Below are positions 26,018 through 34,317 of a stretch of 64,000 bases of DNA, in pieces. The stretch is from Bizionia sp. (lineage in GTDB: Bacteria > Bacteroidota > Bacteroidia > Flavobacteriales > Flavobacteriaceae). Location of the stretch: the NCBI GenBank assembly GCA_020631395.1, contig JAHDHI010000019.1, positions 1 through 64,000 on the forward strand. Reading direction: 5' to 3'. Under the pieces are notes generated by a model. That model had not been told where the DNA came from and did not search any database. It saw only the letters and a list, made by a program, of their open reading frames with translations. Position numbers and translations under genes: made by a program. Each line of letters starts with the position of its first letter. Position 1 is the stretch's first letter.

Positions 26018-27517
26018 CTATTTTAAAAAATCGATATTGATGTTGTATTCTTTCAAAAGTTCATTCTCTTTCGCCAAGTCATATGCAGATTCCTCAAAAT
26101 CTGTTTTCATTGCCTTGTTTGCCCCAATGCTAATTAAATACTTCAAAATGGATTCGTCTTTTGCTTTCATCGCAGCTTTGTGCAAAGGAGAAATCCCGTC
26201 ATTGTTTTTTGTATTGACGTCTCCTCCCAAATCATATACACGTTTCAAAAGATCCAAGCTGTCGTTGTCCAATGCCAAGTGAAACAAGGTGTTGCCTTTG
26301 GCTTGAGTTGTTTTCGAATCCAAGCCATTTTTGAGAAGCATGTCCAATTTCCTATTGAAATCTTCAGGAGCGTTGCTTTTAAACGCTTTCAATGCATAAT
26401 AGAGAAGAGTGTTGCCTTCTTTGTCTTTTATGGAGACATTTGCATTATTTTCAACAAGAAAGTCAACGACATCGACTGTATTTCGATATATGGCATTCGT
26501 CAATGCCGTTTTCCCTTCTTTATTTGCTGCATCAATGTCTTTTACATGTTTGAACAAGTGTTTTACAACACTCAAGTCATTGGCATATGCTGCATTTGAA
26601 AAAGCAGTGTTGCCATCTTCGTTTGCTTGGTTTACATTGACTCCTTTGGAGATGAAATAATCAAACAATGTTAGATCTTTGGATTTGTAGGCCAAGGCGT
26701 GCAATGGAGTTACGCCTTTGGTTGTCGTAACATTTGGATTAATGCCCAAGGATTCCAAGTATTTGAAGACTTCCAACGTATTAACATGTCTGCGAGTACC
26801 TTGACTGGCAAAGATCATGGCATTGGAAGCATCGTTAGTCCGAACATCGAAAGGAACCCCTTTGGAGACTAGAGCTTTCAATAAGTCTATGTTTCCATTT
26901 TTCGTTGCATAATTGAACAGACCATTTCCATTGTCATCAACACTGTCTATGGTTATGCCTTTGGATACGAAATAATCGATCAATTTGAGATCCTTATAAA
27001 ATGGAGCAGCCAATAATAGTGCATTGGCACCATCATGATTGGTTTCTTTTACAAGGTTCGCACCATTGGCAATGCAAAAATCATATAAGTCGGTATTTAA
27101 TTGCCCTGTAATTGCTGCAAAATTCATGAGAGAATAGCCGTGGTCATCTATTATGTCCGTTTTGGCTCCATTGTCCACCAGATGCTTCATGATTTCCAAG
27201 TTGCCCTTGTAGGCGGCCCAGAAAATGTAAGTCCTTCCATCATGAGTCAGTTTGTTGACATTGTTTCCCTTTTTGGTCAAAAGATACTTTATGGTTGCAT
27301 TGTCCACTTTTTCAATCAAGGCCAAAGAGACTGCATCAAAGGCAAAAGGATTCAATTCTGAGATGTCATTGCCTTGAGACATCTTTTGTTCGATGTCGGT
27401 TATGGTAGGGTTGCTTTTCCAATAGGCTTTGTCCAAAAAGACATTTCCATTTTGTGCAGTTGTCATTGTGGTTACAAAAAGAAACAATAGACCAAATGAT
27501 AGTTTTGTAATGTGCAT
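26018..27517 (-). CDS. exported ankyrin-repeat protein
   Basis: The start is put at 27517, where MHITKLSFGLLFLFVTTMTTAQ is a good signal peptide and the gap to the upstream stop is 4 bases; the longer frame to 27586 would overlap that gene. The mature protein is about 480 residues and consists of some 12 ankyrin repeats, e.g. DGRTYIFWAAYKGNLEIMKHL, shown here by its ends DGRTYIFWAA and LEIMKHL. Ankyrin stacks bind protein partners, so a periplasmic scaffold or partner-binding role in the heme/iron locus is inferred. There is no enzymatic motif. Confidence 0.88.
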   Translation of the reverse strand: MHITKLSFGLLFLFVTTMTTAQNGNVFLDKAYWKSNPTITDIEQKMSQGNDISELNPFAFDAVSLALIEKVDNATIKYLLTKKGNNVNKLTHDGRTYIFWAAYKGNLEIMKHLVDNGAKTDIIDDHGYSLMNFAAITGQLNTDLYDFCIANGANLVKETNHDGANALLLAAPFYKDLKLIDYFVSKGITIDSVDDNGNGLFNYATKNGNIDLLKALVSKGVPFDVRTNDASNAMIFASQGTRRHVNTLEVFKYLESLGINPNVTTTKGVTPLHALAYKSKDLTLFDYFISKGVNVNQANEDGNTAFSNAAYANDLSVVKHLFKHVKDIDAANKEGKTALTNAIYRNTVDVVDFLVENNANVSIKDKEGNTLLYYALKAFKSNAPEDFNRKLDMLLKNGLDSKTTQAKGNTLFHLALDNDSLDLLKRVYDLGGDVNTKNNDGISPLHKAAMKAKDESILKYLISIGANKAMKTDFEESAYDLAKENELLKEYNINIDFLK

Positions 27518-27521
27518 TGTC

Positions 27522-28427
27522 TTATTTTTTAACGAATGATTCAATGACCTCTGCAATTTCATCGTCTTTGGTGATTTCATCAGCAAACAAATGTTTGTAC
27601 AATGCTTTGTTGTCTACTTTGGTTTCCAATGTCAAGTTTTTATTTTTTGAATATATGGTATTCCATTTTTTGCGGACCAAACTCCATTTTTCTTGATGTT
27701 TAACCCACCAATCTGCTGCTGCTTTACATTTGCTGTCATCAACTTTCACATAGGTGTTGTATCCTTTTTCCTTGGCCAAGAGAACATCATCCTTTCCTTC
27801 TTCCCTAATGACTTTGTCATTGTTTTGATCGTGTACCCAGCCGTCTTTGGTAATTTCATGTCTGTTGCCTCTAACCGTGATGTTGTAATCGCTTCTTTTG
27901 GTATACTCACGTCTGGGCAATGGAGCATCGGTGGTGTTTTCCCAGTAACTCTTCCCGTCTACATGAACCCAGGTTGCAGAACCTTCATAACGAGGACTAT
28001 CATCTACTTGATATACTTTTTGGGTCCATTGCCCCTTGACTTCCGATTGATCCTTTTTTTCGTAGTTCCATGCATTGTTGCCATCATACATGTAGAAATC
28101 TGTGTTTTCGTACAACCAGTCTTGCCTCCAATGCTTCACAATATGTGGGTTCGACGGATTTCCTACTTGCAATAGGTGTTGAATTGATATCTTCTTCTCA
28201 TCGTCCTCAACGAGTTGTGCCCACTCTAATCCTTTGTCTCTTTTTGTCTTTGATGGTTTGTAAAGTGAATCTTGACTATACTGAAATGTTTCGGCAAAAT
28301 TGAAGGTCACCTCAAAGCAACCACACATTTCCTTGATGGCCTTTTGATCTTGTTTTTCCTTGCTTTGTGCTTTTACGGATATAGTCATTGTAAAAGTCAA
28401 AGTGAGTATTAATGCTAATTTATTCAT
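27522..28427 (-). CDS. DUF6607-family exported protein
   Basis: This 301-residue protein has a signal peptide (LALILTLTFTMTISVKAQS). Its mature region is rich in Trp and charged residues (KHWRQDWLYEN, MYDGNNAWNYEKK, GSATWVHVDGKSYW) and fits the DUF6607 family that co-occurs with TonB heme receptors in Bacteroidota. No catalytic motif is recognised. It leads the minus-strand arm of the locus and is divergent from the TonB receptor with a 104-bp shared regulatory region containing a palindrome at 28480-28496. A role in heme or metal handling in the periplasm is inferred from that context. Confidence 0.75.
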   Translation of the reverse strand: MNKLALILTLTFTMTISVKAQSKEKQDQKAIKEMCGCFEVTFNFAETFQYSQDSLYKPSKTKRDKGLEWAQLVEDDEKKISIQHLLQVGNPSNPHIVKHWRQDWLYENTDFYMYDGNNAWNYEKKDQSEVKGQWTQKVYQVDDSPRYEGSATWVHVDGKSYWENTTDAPLPRREYTKRSDYNITVRGNRHEITKDGWVHDQNNDKVIREEGKDDVLLAKEKGYNTYVKVDDSKCKAAADWWVKHQEKWSLVRKKWNTIYSKNKNLTLETKVDNKALYKHLFADEITKDDEIAEVIESFVKK

Positions 28428-28479
28428 TCTTAAAGGGTTTGTTTTTTAATGGTTAAAAAATTGAAATTCCATCTGTTCT

Positions 28480-28496
28480 TATTTAGATTAAATAAA
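28480..28496. promoter_or_regulatory. palindromic operator candidate (TTATTTA-GAT-TAAATAA)
   Basis: A perfect 7-bp inverted repeat around three bases sits between the divergent DUF6607 and TonB receptor genes, 10 bases upstream of the -7 box at 28506. AT-rich dyads of this kind are typical metalloregulator (Fur/DtxR-type) sites at iron or heme uptake genes. Assignment to a particular regulator is inference. Confidence 0.55.
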
Positions 28497-28505
28497 AATA
28501 AGATA

Positions 28506-28513
28506 TATATTTG
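28506..28513 (+). promoter_or_regulatory. -7 promoter box for the TonB receptor gene
   Basis: TATATTTG matches the Bacteroidota -7 consensus TAnnTTTG, 19 bases before the receptor ATG. No clear -33 TTTG is present, which fits a regulated promoter with the dyad just upstream. Confidence 0.5.
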
Positions 28514-28531
28514 CGGCAAATTTAATTAAGA

Positions 28532-30616
28532 ATGATTCTAAATAAAAAATATTTAACGATTTATTTTTCACTTTTTTTTATTGTAGCTTCTTTTTCACAA
28601 GAAGCCAGCGTCATTGAAAATGATTCTACAGGGTTAGAACATTTGGATGAAGTATTGGTAACAGCAACAAGGTCGGTTAGACAATTGTCTTCTTTGCCAT
28701 TACCTGCACAAATCATCTCTAAAAAGGACATAAAGAGATCCAACTCAATGCGTTTAAATGACATTTTAAGTGAGCAGACTGGTTTGGTGACCGTTCCAGA
28801 TTTTGGAGGAGGGGAAGGAATACAGTTGCAAGGCGTAGATGCCCAATACACATTGATTCTCATGGATGGCGTACCACTTGTAGGGCGTTCGGCAGGAACT
28901 CTGGATTTAAATCGTGTAACCGTTGGCAACATAAGACAAATTGAAGTGGTAAAAGGAGCTTCGTCAAGCTTATATGGAAGTGAAGCCATAGGAGGTGTAA
29001 TCAACATAATCACCGAAACACCCAAAAACGGATTCAATGGCTCCATGAACAATAGGCTGGGAACGTTCAATACCAACGATTTGAGCACTTCCTTAAACTA
29101 TAAGAAAGAAAAATTGGGGATCTCCACATTTTTCAATAGATACAGTAGTGAAGGTTACGATTTAAATGAAAACGACAACTTGAACACGGTAGACCCTTTT
29201 AATAGTCATACGGTAAACACCAAGATAACCTATGCTTTTTCCGATGATACGAAATACCATGTCTCTGGAAAATACTATGTACAGAATCAGGATTATGTCG
29301 CTTCTGAAACATTGGAAGGGGAAAGCAATGTCGATGAGTGGAACACACATTTGAAGGCAAGCCACAAATACAATGAAAAATGGAGCAACTACTTCGAGTT
29401 TTATGCCACGAGATACAAAGCAAACGAGTTTTTGAACAATGAAGATGGAACTCGATTCAGTGACAATTTTTACAATCAACTATTGATTCGCCCAGAATTC
29501 AGGGCATCATACATAGCCAATGGAAAGAGCAGCTACATTGGAGGAGTAGGGTATAACCATGAAACCTTGGATAGAACTAGTTTTACAACGAAACCCAAGT
29601 TCGATTCTCCGTATGTATTCCTTCAATATGACGGTAACCCCACAGAAAAGTTAAACATCATTTTGGGAGCTCGTTTTGATGATCACAACCAGTACGAATC
29701 CCAGTTGAGTCCCAAATTGGCTCTACGTTACGAGTTCAATGAAAAATTGGCAGTAAAAGGATCCGTTGGCTATGGTTTCAAAGCTCCAGACTTCAGACAA
29801 CTGTATTTCGATTTCACCAATGCAACGGTTGGGTATATGATTTTGGGGTACAATGCTGTTCCCTCGGTAATCCCATTGTTACAATCTCAAGGCCAAATAG
29901 CCAACATGGTTGTTCCCATCGAAGCGTTTGAAGAGAAGTTGAAGCCAGAAAACTCAGTGAGCATCAATCTAGGAATCAATTGGGAATTGACTACCAAGCT
30001 CAAGTTCGATTTAAATGTCTTTAAAAACAATATCAATGATTTGATAGACACTCGAGTCATTGCCAACAAGACCAATGGACAAAACGTATTCAGCTATTAT
30101 AACGTCAATGAGGTACATACACAGGGATTGGAGTTCAATACCATATGGAAACCAACGCATCAGCTAAAGATATCTGGAGGGTATCAACTTTTGTTTACAA
30201 AGGACAAGGAAGCTGAAAAAGCTTTCGAAAATGGAGAGGTCTATGCAAGGGAAAGTCCTAGTTCACCATCTTTCCAACTAGGAAAAAAAGATTATTTCGG
30301 ACTCTACAATCGTTCTCGACACATGGGAAACTTGAAAGTGTTTTACAATGTTTCCAAATGGAACTTGGATACCAACATTAGGGCAACCTATCGTAGTAGA
30401 TATGGGTTGTCAGACAGCAATGGGAACAATTATTTGGATGCCTATGATAATTTTGTCGATGGCTATGCCATTGTAGATTTGGCAATTAACAAGACATTGT
30501 ATGAAAACTACCAGATAGGATTTGGATTGGACAATGCATTCAATTTCACGGACACTCAGAACATAAGCAATATTTCAGGACGCATCATTTACGGAAAACT
30601 CAACATAAAATTTTAA
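28532..30616 (+). CDS. TonB-dependent outer-membrane receptor (heme/iron type)
   Basis: This 694-residue protein has a signal peptide to ~residue 22, a TonB-box-like stretch (LDEVLVTATR), a plug domain (about 45-160; LILMDGVPLVGRS, VVKGASSSLYGSEAIGGVIN) and a 22-strand barrel ending in NISGRIIYGKLNIKF with the expected terminal Phe. The SLYG-EAIGG motif and the size match HmuR/BtuB-type receptors. The following gene, 18 bases downstream, encodes an HmuY-like lipoprotein, so heme is the likeliest substrate. Cobalamin or a siderophore cannot be excluded from the sequence. Confidence 0.92.
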   Translation: MILNKKYLTIYFSLFFIVASFSQEASVIENDSTGLEHLDEVLVTATRSVRQLSSLPLPAQIISKKDIKRSNSMRLNDILSEQTGLVTVPDFGGGEGIQLQGVDAQYTLILMDGVPLVGRSAGTLDLNRVTVGNIRQIEVVKGASSSLYGSEAIGGVINIITETPKNGFNGSMNNRLGTFNTNDLSTSLNYKKEKLGISTFFNRYSSEGYDLNENDNLNTVDPFNSHTVNTKITYAFSDDTKYHVSGKYYVQNQDYVASETLEGESNVDEWNTHLKASHKYNEKWSNYFEFYATRYKANEFLNNEDGTRFSDNFYNQLLIRPEFRASYIANGKSSYIGGVGYNHETLDRTSFTTKPKFDSPYVFLQYDGNPTEKLNIILGARFDDHNQYESQLSPKLALRYEFNEKLAVKGSVGYGFKAPDFRQLYFDFTNATVGYMILGYNAVPSVIPLLQSQGQIANMVVPIEAFEEKLKPENSVSINLGINWELTTKLKFDLNVFKNNINDLIDTRVIANKTNGQNVFSYYNVNEVHTQGLEFNTIWKPTHQLKISGGYQLLFTKDKEAEKAFENGEVYARESPSSPSFQLGKKDYFGLYNRSRHMGNLKVFYNVSKWNLDTNIRATYRSRYGLSDSNGNNYLDAYDNFVDGYAIVDLAINKTLYENYQIGFGLDNAFNFTDTQNISNISGRIIYGKLNIKF

Positions 30617-30634
30617 TACTTAACAAATCACACG

Positions 30635-31276
30635 ATGAAAACAATCAAAACCATTCAAACATTGACATTAATAGCTCTTTTTATAGGCTTTACATCTTGC
30701 AACAATGATGATGACACTGGGCCAGAGCCGCTAGAACATGTGGAAACGGATATGGTTTCCAATTTACATGCACCTCAGGAAGGTGGGCAAGGGCAGCCAG
30801 TATCAGGGGATTTTACCAAGTTCGATTTCTCCACTGGGCAGACGACTACTAGTGAAACGGACTGGGACATAGCATTTAGGGGGACGTCCATAATAGTAAA
30901 TGGGGGCATCTCCTTGGGGACAACAGATGAACCAACCAGAACAGGTGATGCGGCTGCCTATGTGGCAAATGGGACATTGGATGCCATAACCAACGTGGAT
31001 GTCTCTTTATTTGTTCAAGATTCGGCTGCAGGAACAGCAATCCCTTCCGGTAGTGGTAATGGATGGTATACCTATGCTGGTCCTCCTACTCACTTGATAA
31101 GTCCAACACCTGGAAAAATATTGGTATTTAAAACAAGGAATGGAAGATATGCCAAGATGGAAATCTTGAGTTATTATAAAGATGCGCCAGCCAACCCGGA
31201 TGCCCTTGTCAATGAAAGCAAATACTTTACATTTAACTATGTATACCAACTCAACGGTGGATCTACCTCTTTTTAA
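30635..31276 (+). CDS. HmuY-family heme-binding lipoprotein
   Basis: This 213-residue lipoprotein (lipobox GFTSC, Cys near residue 22, followed by an acidic NNDDDT stretch) carries the HmuY-like pattern: FDFSTGQTTTSETDWDIAFRG, given here by its parts FDFSTG and ETDWDIAFRG, then GWYTYAG and the late KMEILSYYK with FTFNYVYQ. HmuY proteins bind heme at the cell surface and pass it to the adjacent TonB receptor. The two genes are 18 bases apart and end at the terminator near 31370. The axial heme ligands cannot be assigned confidently. Confidence 0.85.
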   Translation: MKTIKTIQTLTLIALFIGFTSCNNDDDTGPEPLEHVETDMVSNLHAPQEGGQGQPVSGDFTKFDFSTGQTTTSETDWDIAFRGTSIIVNGGISLGTTDEPTRTGDAAAYVANGTLDAITNVDVSLFVQDSAAGTAIPSGSGNGWYTYAGPPTHLISPTPGKILVFKTRNGRYAKMEILSYYKDAPANPDALVNESKYFTFNYVYQLNGGSTSF

Positions 31277-31369
31277 CAAAAAAGGAAAAGGATACTTACT
31301 TGGTTGTGCCAGGTTTGTTCTTTAGTTGTTAGACCAATTCCAGTAATTTCAAACTAGAATTGGTATTAT

Positions 31370-31404
31370 ACCCTTGCTTTGATTGGCAAGGGTTGTTTGT
31401 TTTT
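31370..31404 (+). terminator. terminator after the HmuY-like gene
   Basis: An 8-bp stem (31370-31377 with 31386-31393) is followed by a T-rich tail. An additional 8-bp inverted repeat (31333-31340 with 31357-31364) lies just before it. Confidence 0.65.
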
Positions 31405-31412
31405 AAAAGGAC

Positions 31413-32756
31413 TCAAAAGACCAAGCTAATCACCGTGCCTTCTCCTTCCTTGCTATTCACAAGTATTTTGCCTTTGTGAAGCAACATGATTTGTTTACAA
31501 AGACTTAACCCGATACCACTTCCAGTTGCTTTGCTTGTGAAAAAGGGAATGAAGATGCTTTCCATGATGTCTTGTGGTATTCCAGAACCATTGTCGTAAA
31601 TTTTGATGATGGTATTCCTATTTGGTGTTTGCTCTGCTATAACTCTTATTTGAGGTTTTTCTTTTGCCTTGCAGGCATCTACTGCATTGAGAATGATGTT
31701 TATCAAGACTTGTTCTATGAGATGGCTATCCATGTCCAATTCCAACTTGGGAGTTGTCAATTTGAAATCGATGGCAATGTTCTTGATGTCCAACGAGGGT
31801 TGCATCAATAATTTGATGGTATCGAAAAGCTCGGAAATCTTCTTTTTTTCAAGGTTTAAATGCGTTATTTTATTTAAACTACGATACGTCTTGGCAAACT
31901 TGAGTAAACCTTCGCTTCTGTTTTTAATGGTTTTTATTCCAGCATTCAAGTCCTCCAATTCCAATTTGTTTTCCTCGGGCTCGTCCAAAGCCAATTGCAA
32001 ATGTGTTTGAAGCGTATCGGCCAAAGAGGAGATTGGCGCAATGGAATTCATGATTTCATGGGTCATCACACTCAATAGCTTTTTCCATGCTTCAGATTCA
32101 TTCTTGTTCAGTGTGTCGTCTATGTTCTGAATAACGATCAACTTAAAGGCGTCTTCTTTTACTTGGAAGATGGTATCGGAAATCAATATTTTTATTTTTT
32201 CATTTTGTAGGGCTATGGAAATGGAATTTGGTTCCTTGTGATAGGTTTCAAAAATGGAGTCAAACAAGTCCGGTTTCCTACTTTCGACAAAACGAATGTT
32301 TTTAAAGGAGGGCATGTCCAGCGTTTCCCTAAAGGAGTCGTTGGACCACAGGACATCCCCGGTTTCCAAATTGTATGCGATGATCCCTATGTCCACCATT
32401 TCCAATATCTTTTGCAAATAGACGTATTGAGCCTCGTTTTGAGAGTTTATTTCTTTAATGGTACGGTTTATTTCGTTAAACCCCTTGTAAAGAAACCTAA
32501 CGTCTTTGGGGCCTCGGTCTTCTGGAAACCATCTTGAAAAATCACGGTATTTGACGGCTTCGAAAAAATCATCCATAATGACAAAACGACGTTTGATGAA
32601 ATTATGTGTAGTGTAGCCAAAGTATATTAGTATACAGCATGTCAATGCTATTATGGAGGCATTTTTAAGATATATGAAATAGGCCAAAGCAAATAATAGG
32701 AATACCAGCAATAGTATCCTCATGGAAAGCCTAAGAATATAACCTCTATAGTTCAT
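31413..32756 (-). CDS. NtrB-like sensor histidine kinase
   Basis: I place the start at 32756 (MNYRGYILRLSMRILL), which overlaps the regulator stop by 11 bases; the longer frame to 32867 would overlap it by 122. The 447-residue protein has two membrane segments near the N-terminus (about 12-55) with almost no periplasmic loop. A PAS-like region follows (VDIGIIAYNLETGDVLWSN), then the H-box MTHEIMNSIAPISS (His near 233), the N-box LINIILNAVDAC, DNGSGIPQ and GSGIGLSLCKQIM. It should phosphorylate the sigma-54-type regulator encoded upstream in the same operon. The divergent export locus is the probable target. Confidence 0.9.
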   Translation of the reverse strand: MNYRGYILRLSMRILLLVFLLFALAYFIYLKNASIIALTCCILIYFGYTTHNFIKRRFVIMDDFFEAVKYRDFSRWFPEDRGPKDVRFLYKGFNEINRTIKEINSQNEAQYVYLQKILEMVDIGIIAYNLETGDVLWSNDSFRETLDMPSFKNIRFVESRKPDLFDSIFETYHKEPNSISIALQNEKIKILISDTIFQVKEDAFKLIVIQNIDDTLNKNESEAWKKLLSVMTHEIMNSIAPISSLADTLQTHLQLALDEPEENKLELEDLNAGIKTIKNRSEGLLKFAKTYRSLNKITHLNLEKKKISELFDTIKLLMQPSLDIKNIAIDFKLTTPKLELDMDSHLIEQVLINIILNAVDACKAKEKPQIRVIAEQTPNRNTIIKIYDNGSGIPQDIMESIFIPFFTSKATGSGIGLSLCKQIMLLHKGKILVNSKEGEGTVISLVF

Positions 32757-34092
32757 ATTTGTCCAGTCTTCTATACAATGCAGCTCTTGTGATACCAAGT
32801 TCCTTGGCAGATTTGGAAACATTGCCTTTGTTCTTTTCCAATACGGTAAGAATGGCATTCTTTTCAATGTCGTCCAAGTTCATGTTTCTTGCAGTTTGCG
32901 TTTTGTTAGATCTTTCTATGGAAGAAAAAACCAAATCTTCTTCTTTCAATACATTTCCATCCGTCATGATCACTGCACGTTCCAAGACATATTGAAGCTC
33001 TCTGACATTTCCTGGGAAATCGTGTTTTTTCAACTTGCTGATAAAGCCAGGTTCCAAAGAGAAAGGGCTTTTGTTGTACTTGTCAGCATATATGTTTATA
33101 AAGTGCTTGGATAGCAATGTGATGTCGGTACCTCTGTCTCTAAGGGGAGGAACGATTATGTCCAAGGTATTTATTCTATAAATGAGATCCTTTCTGAATT
33201 TGGATTCGTCTGCCAGTATTTTTGGATCTATGTTCGTTGCACAAATCAATCGGATGTCAATCGGAATGGACTCATTGGAACCCAAGGGGGTGACGAGTCT
33301 GTTTTGCAATACCGTAAGCAATCGCACTTGTTGGCCCAAACCTATGTTTCCTATTTCATCTAAAAACAATGTTCCTCCATTTGCAGATTCAAAACGACCT
33401 TTTCTATCCTCTTTGGCATCTGTGAAAGCTCCTTTTTTGTATCCGAACAATTCACTTTCGAAGAGGTTGGCAGTCAAGGCCCCGACATCTACTTTTACAA
33501 AAGGTTTGTCTTTTCTGTTCGAATTGTCATGCAAGGCTTTAGCAATTAAATCCTTACCAGTACCATTCTCTCCAAGAATCAAGACGTTGGCATCCGTAGG
33601 TGCTACTTTTTTAATTTTTAGAAATACGTCCTTGATGACAATGCTTTCTCCCAAAATGGGATTGCTGTTGGATTGTAGAAATGCATTTGCCTTGTTTTTG
33701 GACTTCTTGCTTTCCAGCAGTGAAGTTATGGTATTTATGATTTTTTCGTTTTTCCAGGGTTTTACCAAAAAATCTGAAGCCCCTTCCTTCAAAGCACGTA
33801 TGGCCAAATCGATATCTGCATAGGCGGTAATTAAAATAACTGCAGTTTCAGGTTTTTGCTTTTTTATTTTGTTGAGCCAAAAAATACCTTCATTTCCTGT
33901 ATTGACCAATCCATTGAAATTCATATCCAAAATAATGATGTCAAATGGATTGCCATCGATTTGAGATCCGATGTTGCTGGGATTTTTCTCTATGATAACT
34001 TCCTTGACCAGAGGTTTTAGTAGTAAACGCAAAGCAGTCAAGACATCCAAGTCGTCATCTATTACTAATATTGAAGCTTCTTTTAATGTCAT
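32746..34092 (-). CDS. NtrC-family sigma-54-dependent response regulator
   Basis: The start at 34092 gives MTLKEASILVIDDD, a standard receiver start (phosphoacceptor Asp56 in IIILDMNF). An AAA+ domain follows with Walker A GENGTGKD, then ESELFGYKKGAFTDA, then a Fis-type HTH at the end (GNVSKSAKELGITRAALYRR). The sigma-54 contact loop reads GAFTDA instead of GAFTGA, a variant that I believe is common in Bacteroidota. It is transcribed divergently from the export operon whose upstream region (34160-34270) carries tandem dyads and a -24/-12-like element, so activation of that operon is the obvious role. Confidence 0.92.
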   Translation of the reverse strand: MTLKEASILVIDDDLDVLTALRLLLKPLVKEVIIEKNPSNIGSQIDGNPFDIIILDMNFNGLVNTGNEGIFWLNKIKKQKPETAVILITAYADIDLAIRALKEGASDFLVKPWKNEKIINTITSLLESKKSKNKANAFLQSNSNPILGESIVIKDVFLKIKKVAPTDANVLILGENGTGKDLIAKALHDNSNRKDKPFVKVDVGALTANLFESELFGYKKGAFTDAKEDRKGRFESANGGTLFLDEIGNIGLGQQVRLLTVLQNRLVTPLGSNESIPIDIRLICATNIDPKILADESKFRKDLIYRINTLDIIVPPLRDRGTDITLLSKHFINIYADKYNKSPFSLEPGFISKLKKHDFPGNVRELQYVLERAVIMTDGNVLKEEDLVFSSIERSNKTQTARNMNLDDIEKNAILTVLEKNKGNVSKSAKELGITRAALYRRLDKYEL

Positions 34093-34159
34093 ATACCACA
34101 ATATTACAACATTATATTCAGCTTATAAAAATTAGAAATAAGAAATGATGGGAGCAATG

Positions 34160-34207
34160 AAAAGTGTTCGTTTTCGAACAGAAAGTGTATCGAAACCGAA
34201 CACTTTT
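34160..34207 (+). promoter_or_regulatory. tandem-dyad upstream activator site, export operon promoter 1
   Basis: Two dyads, GTGTTCG-TTTT-CGAACA and GTGTATCG-AAAC-CGAACAC, have first bases 21 apart. The outer arms form an 11-bp perfect inverted repeat (34160-34170 with 34197-34207). The same arrangement recurs at 46088-46127. It is a likely binding site for the adjacent NtrC-type regulator. Confidence 0.75.
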
Positions 34208-34254
34208 GCTTTTTACAAAATATATAAATCATTCATAATTAGATGTTTAAGTAT

Positions 34255-34270
34255 TTGGCACAATCTTGAC
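34255..34270 (+). promoter_or_regulatory. sigma-54-like -24/-12 element, promoter 1
   Basis: TTGGCAC followed by AATCTTGAC gives a good -24 half. The -12 half has AC where GC is usual. It lies 91 bases after the first dyad starts and 48 bases before the adaptor ATG, and is nearly identical to 46179-46194. Confidence 0.6.
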
Positions 34271-34317
34271 TATACGTTATGTGCAATTAAAAAAAACCGA
34301 CCTTAAAAAGAATAAAT

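Noticed and set aside
33182-33823. 213-residue plus-strand open frame inside the NtrC-type regulator gene
   Set aside because: It is the reverse of the AAA+ domain; Ser/Phe-rich text typical of antisense translation.
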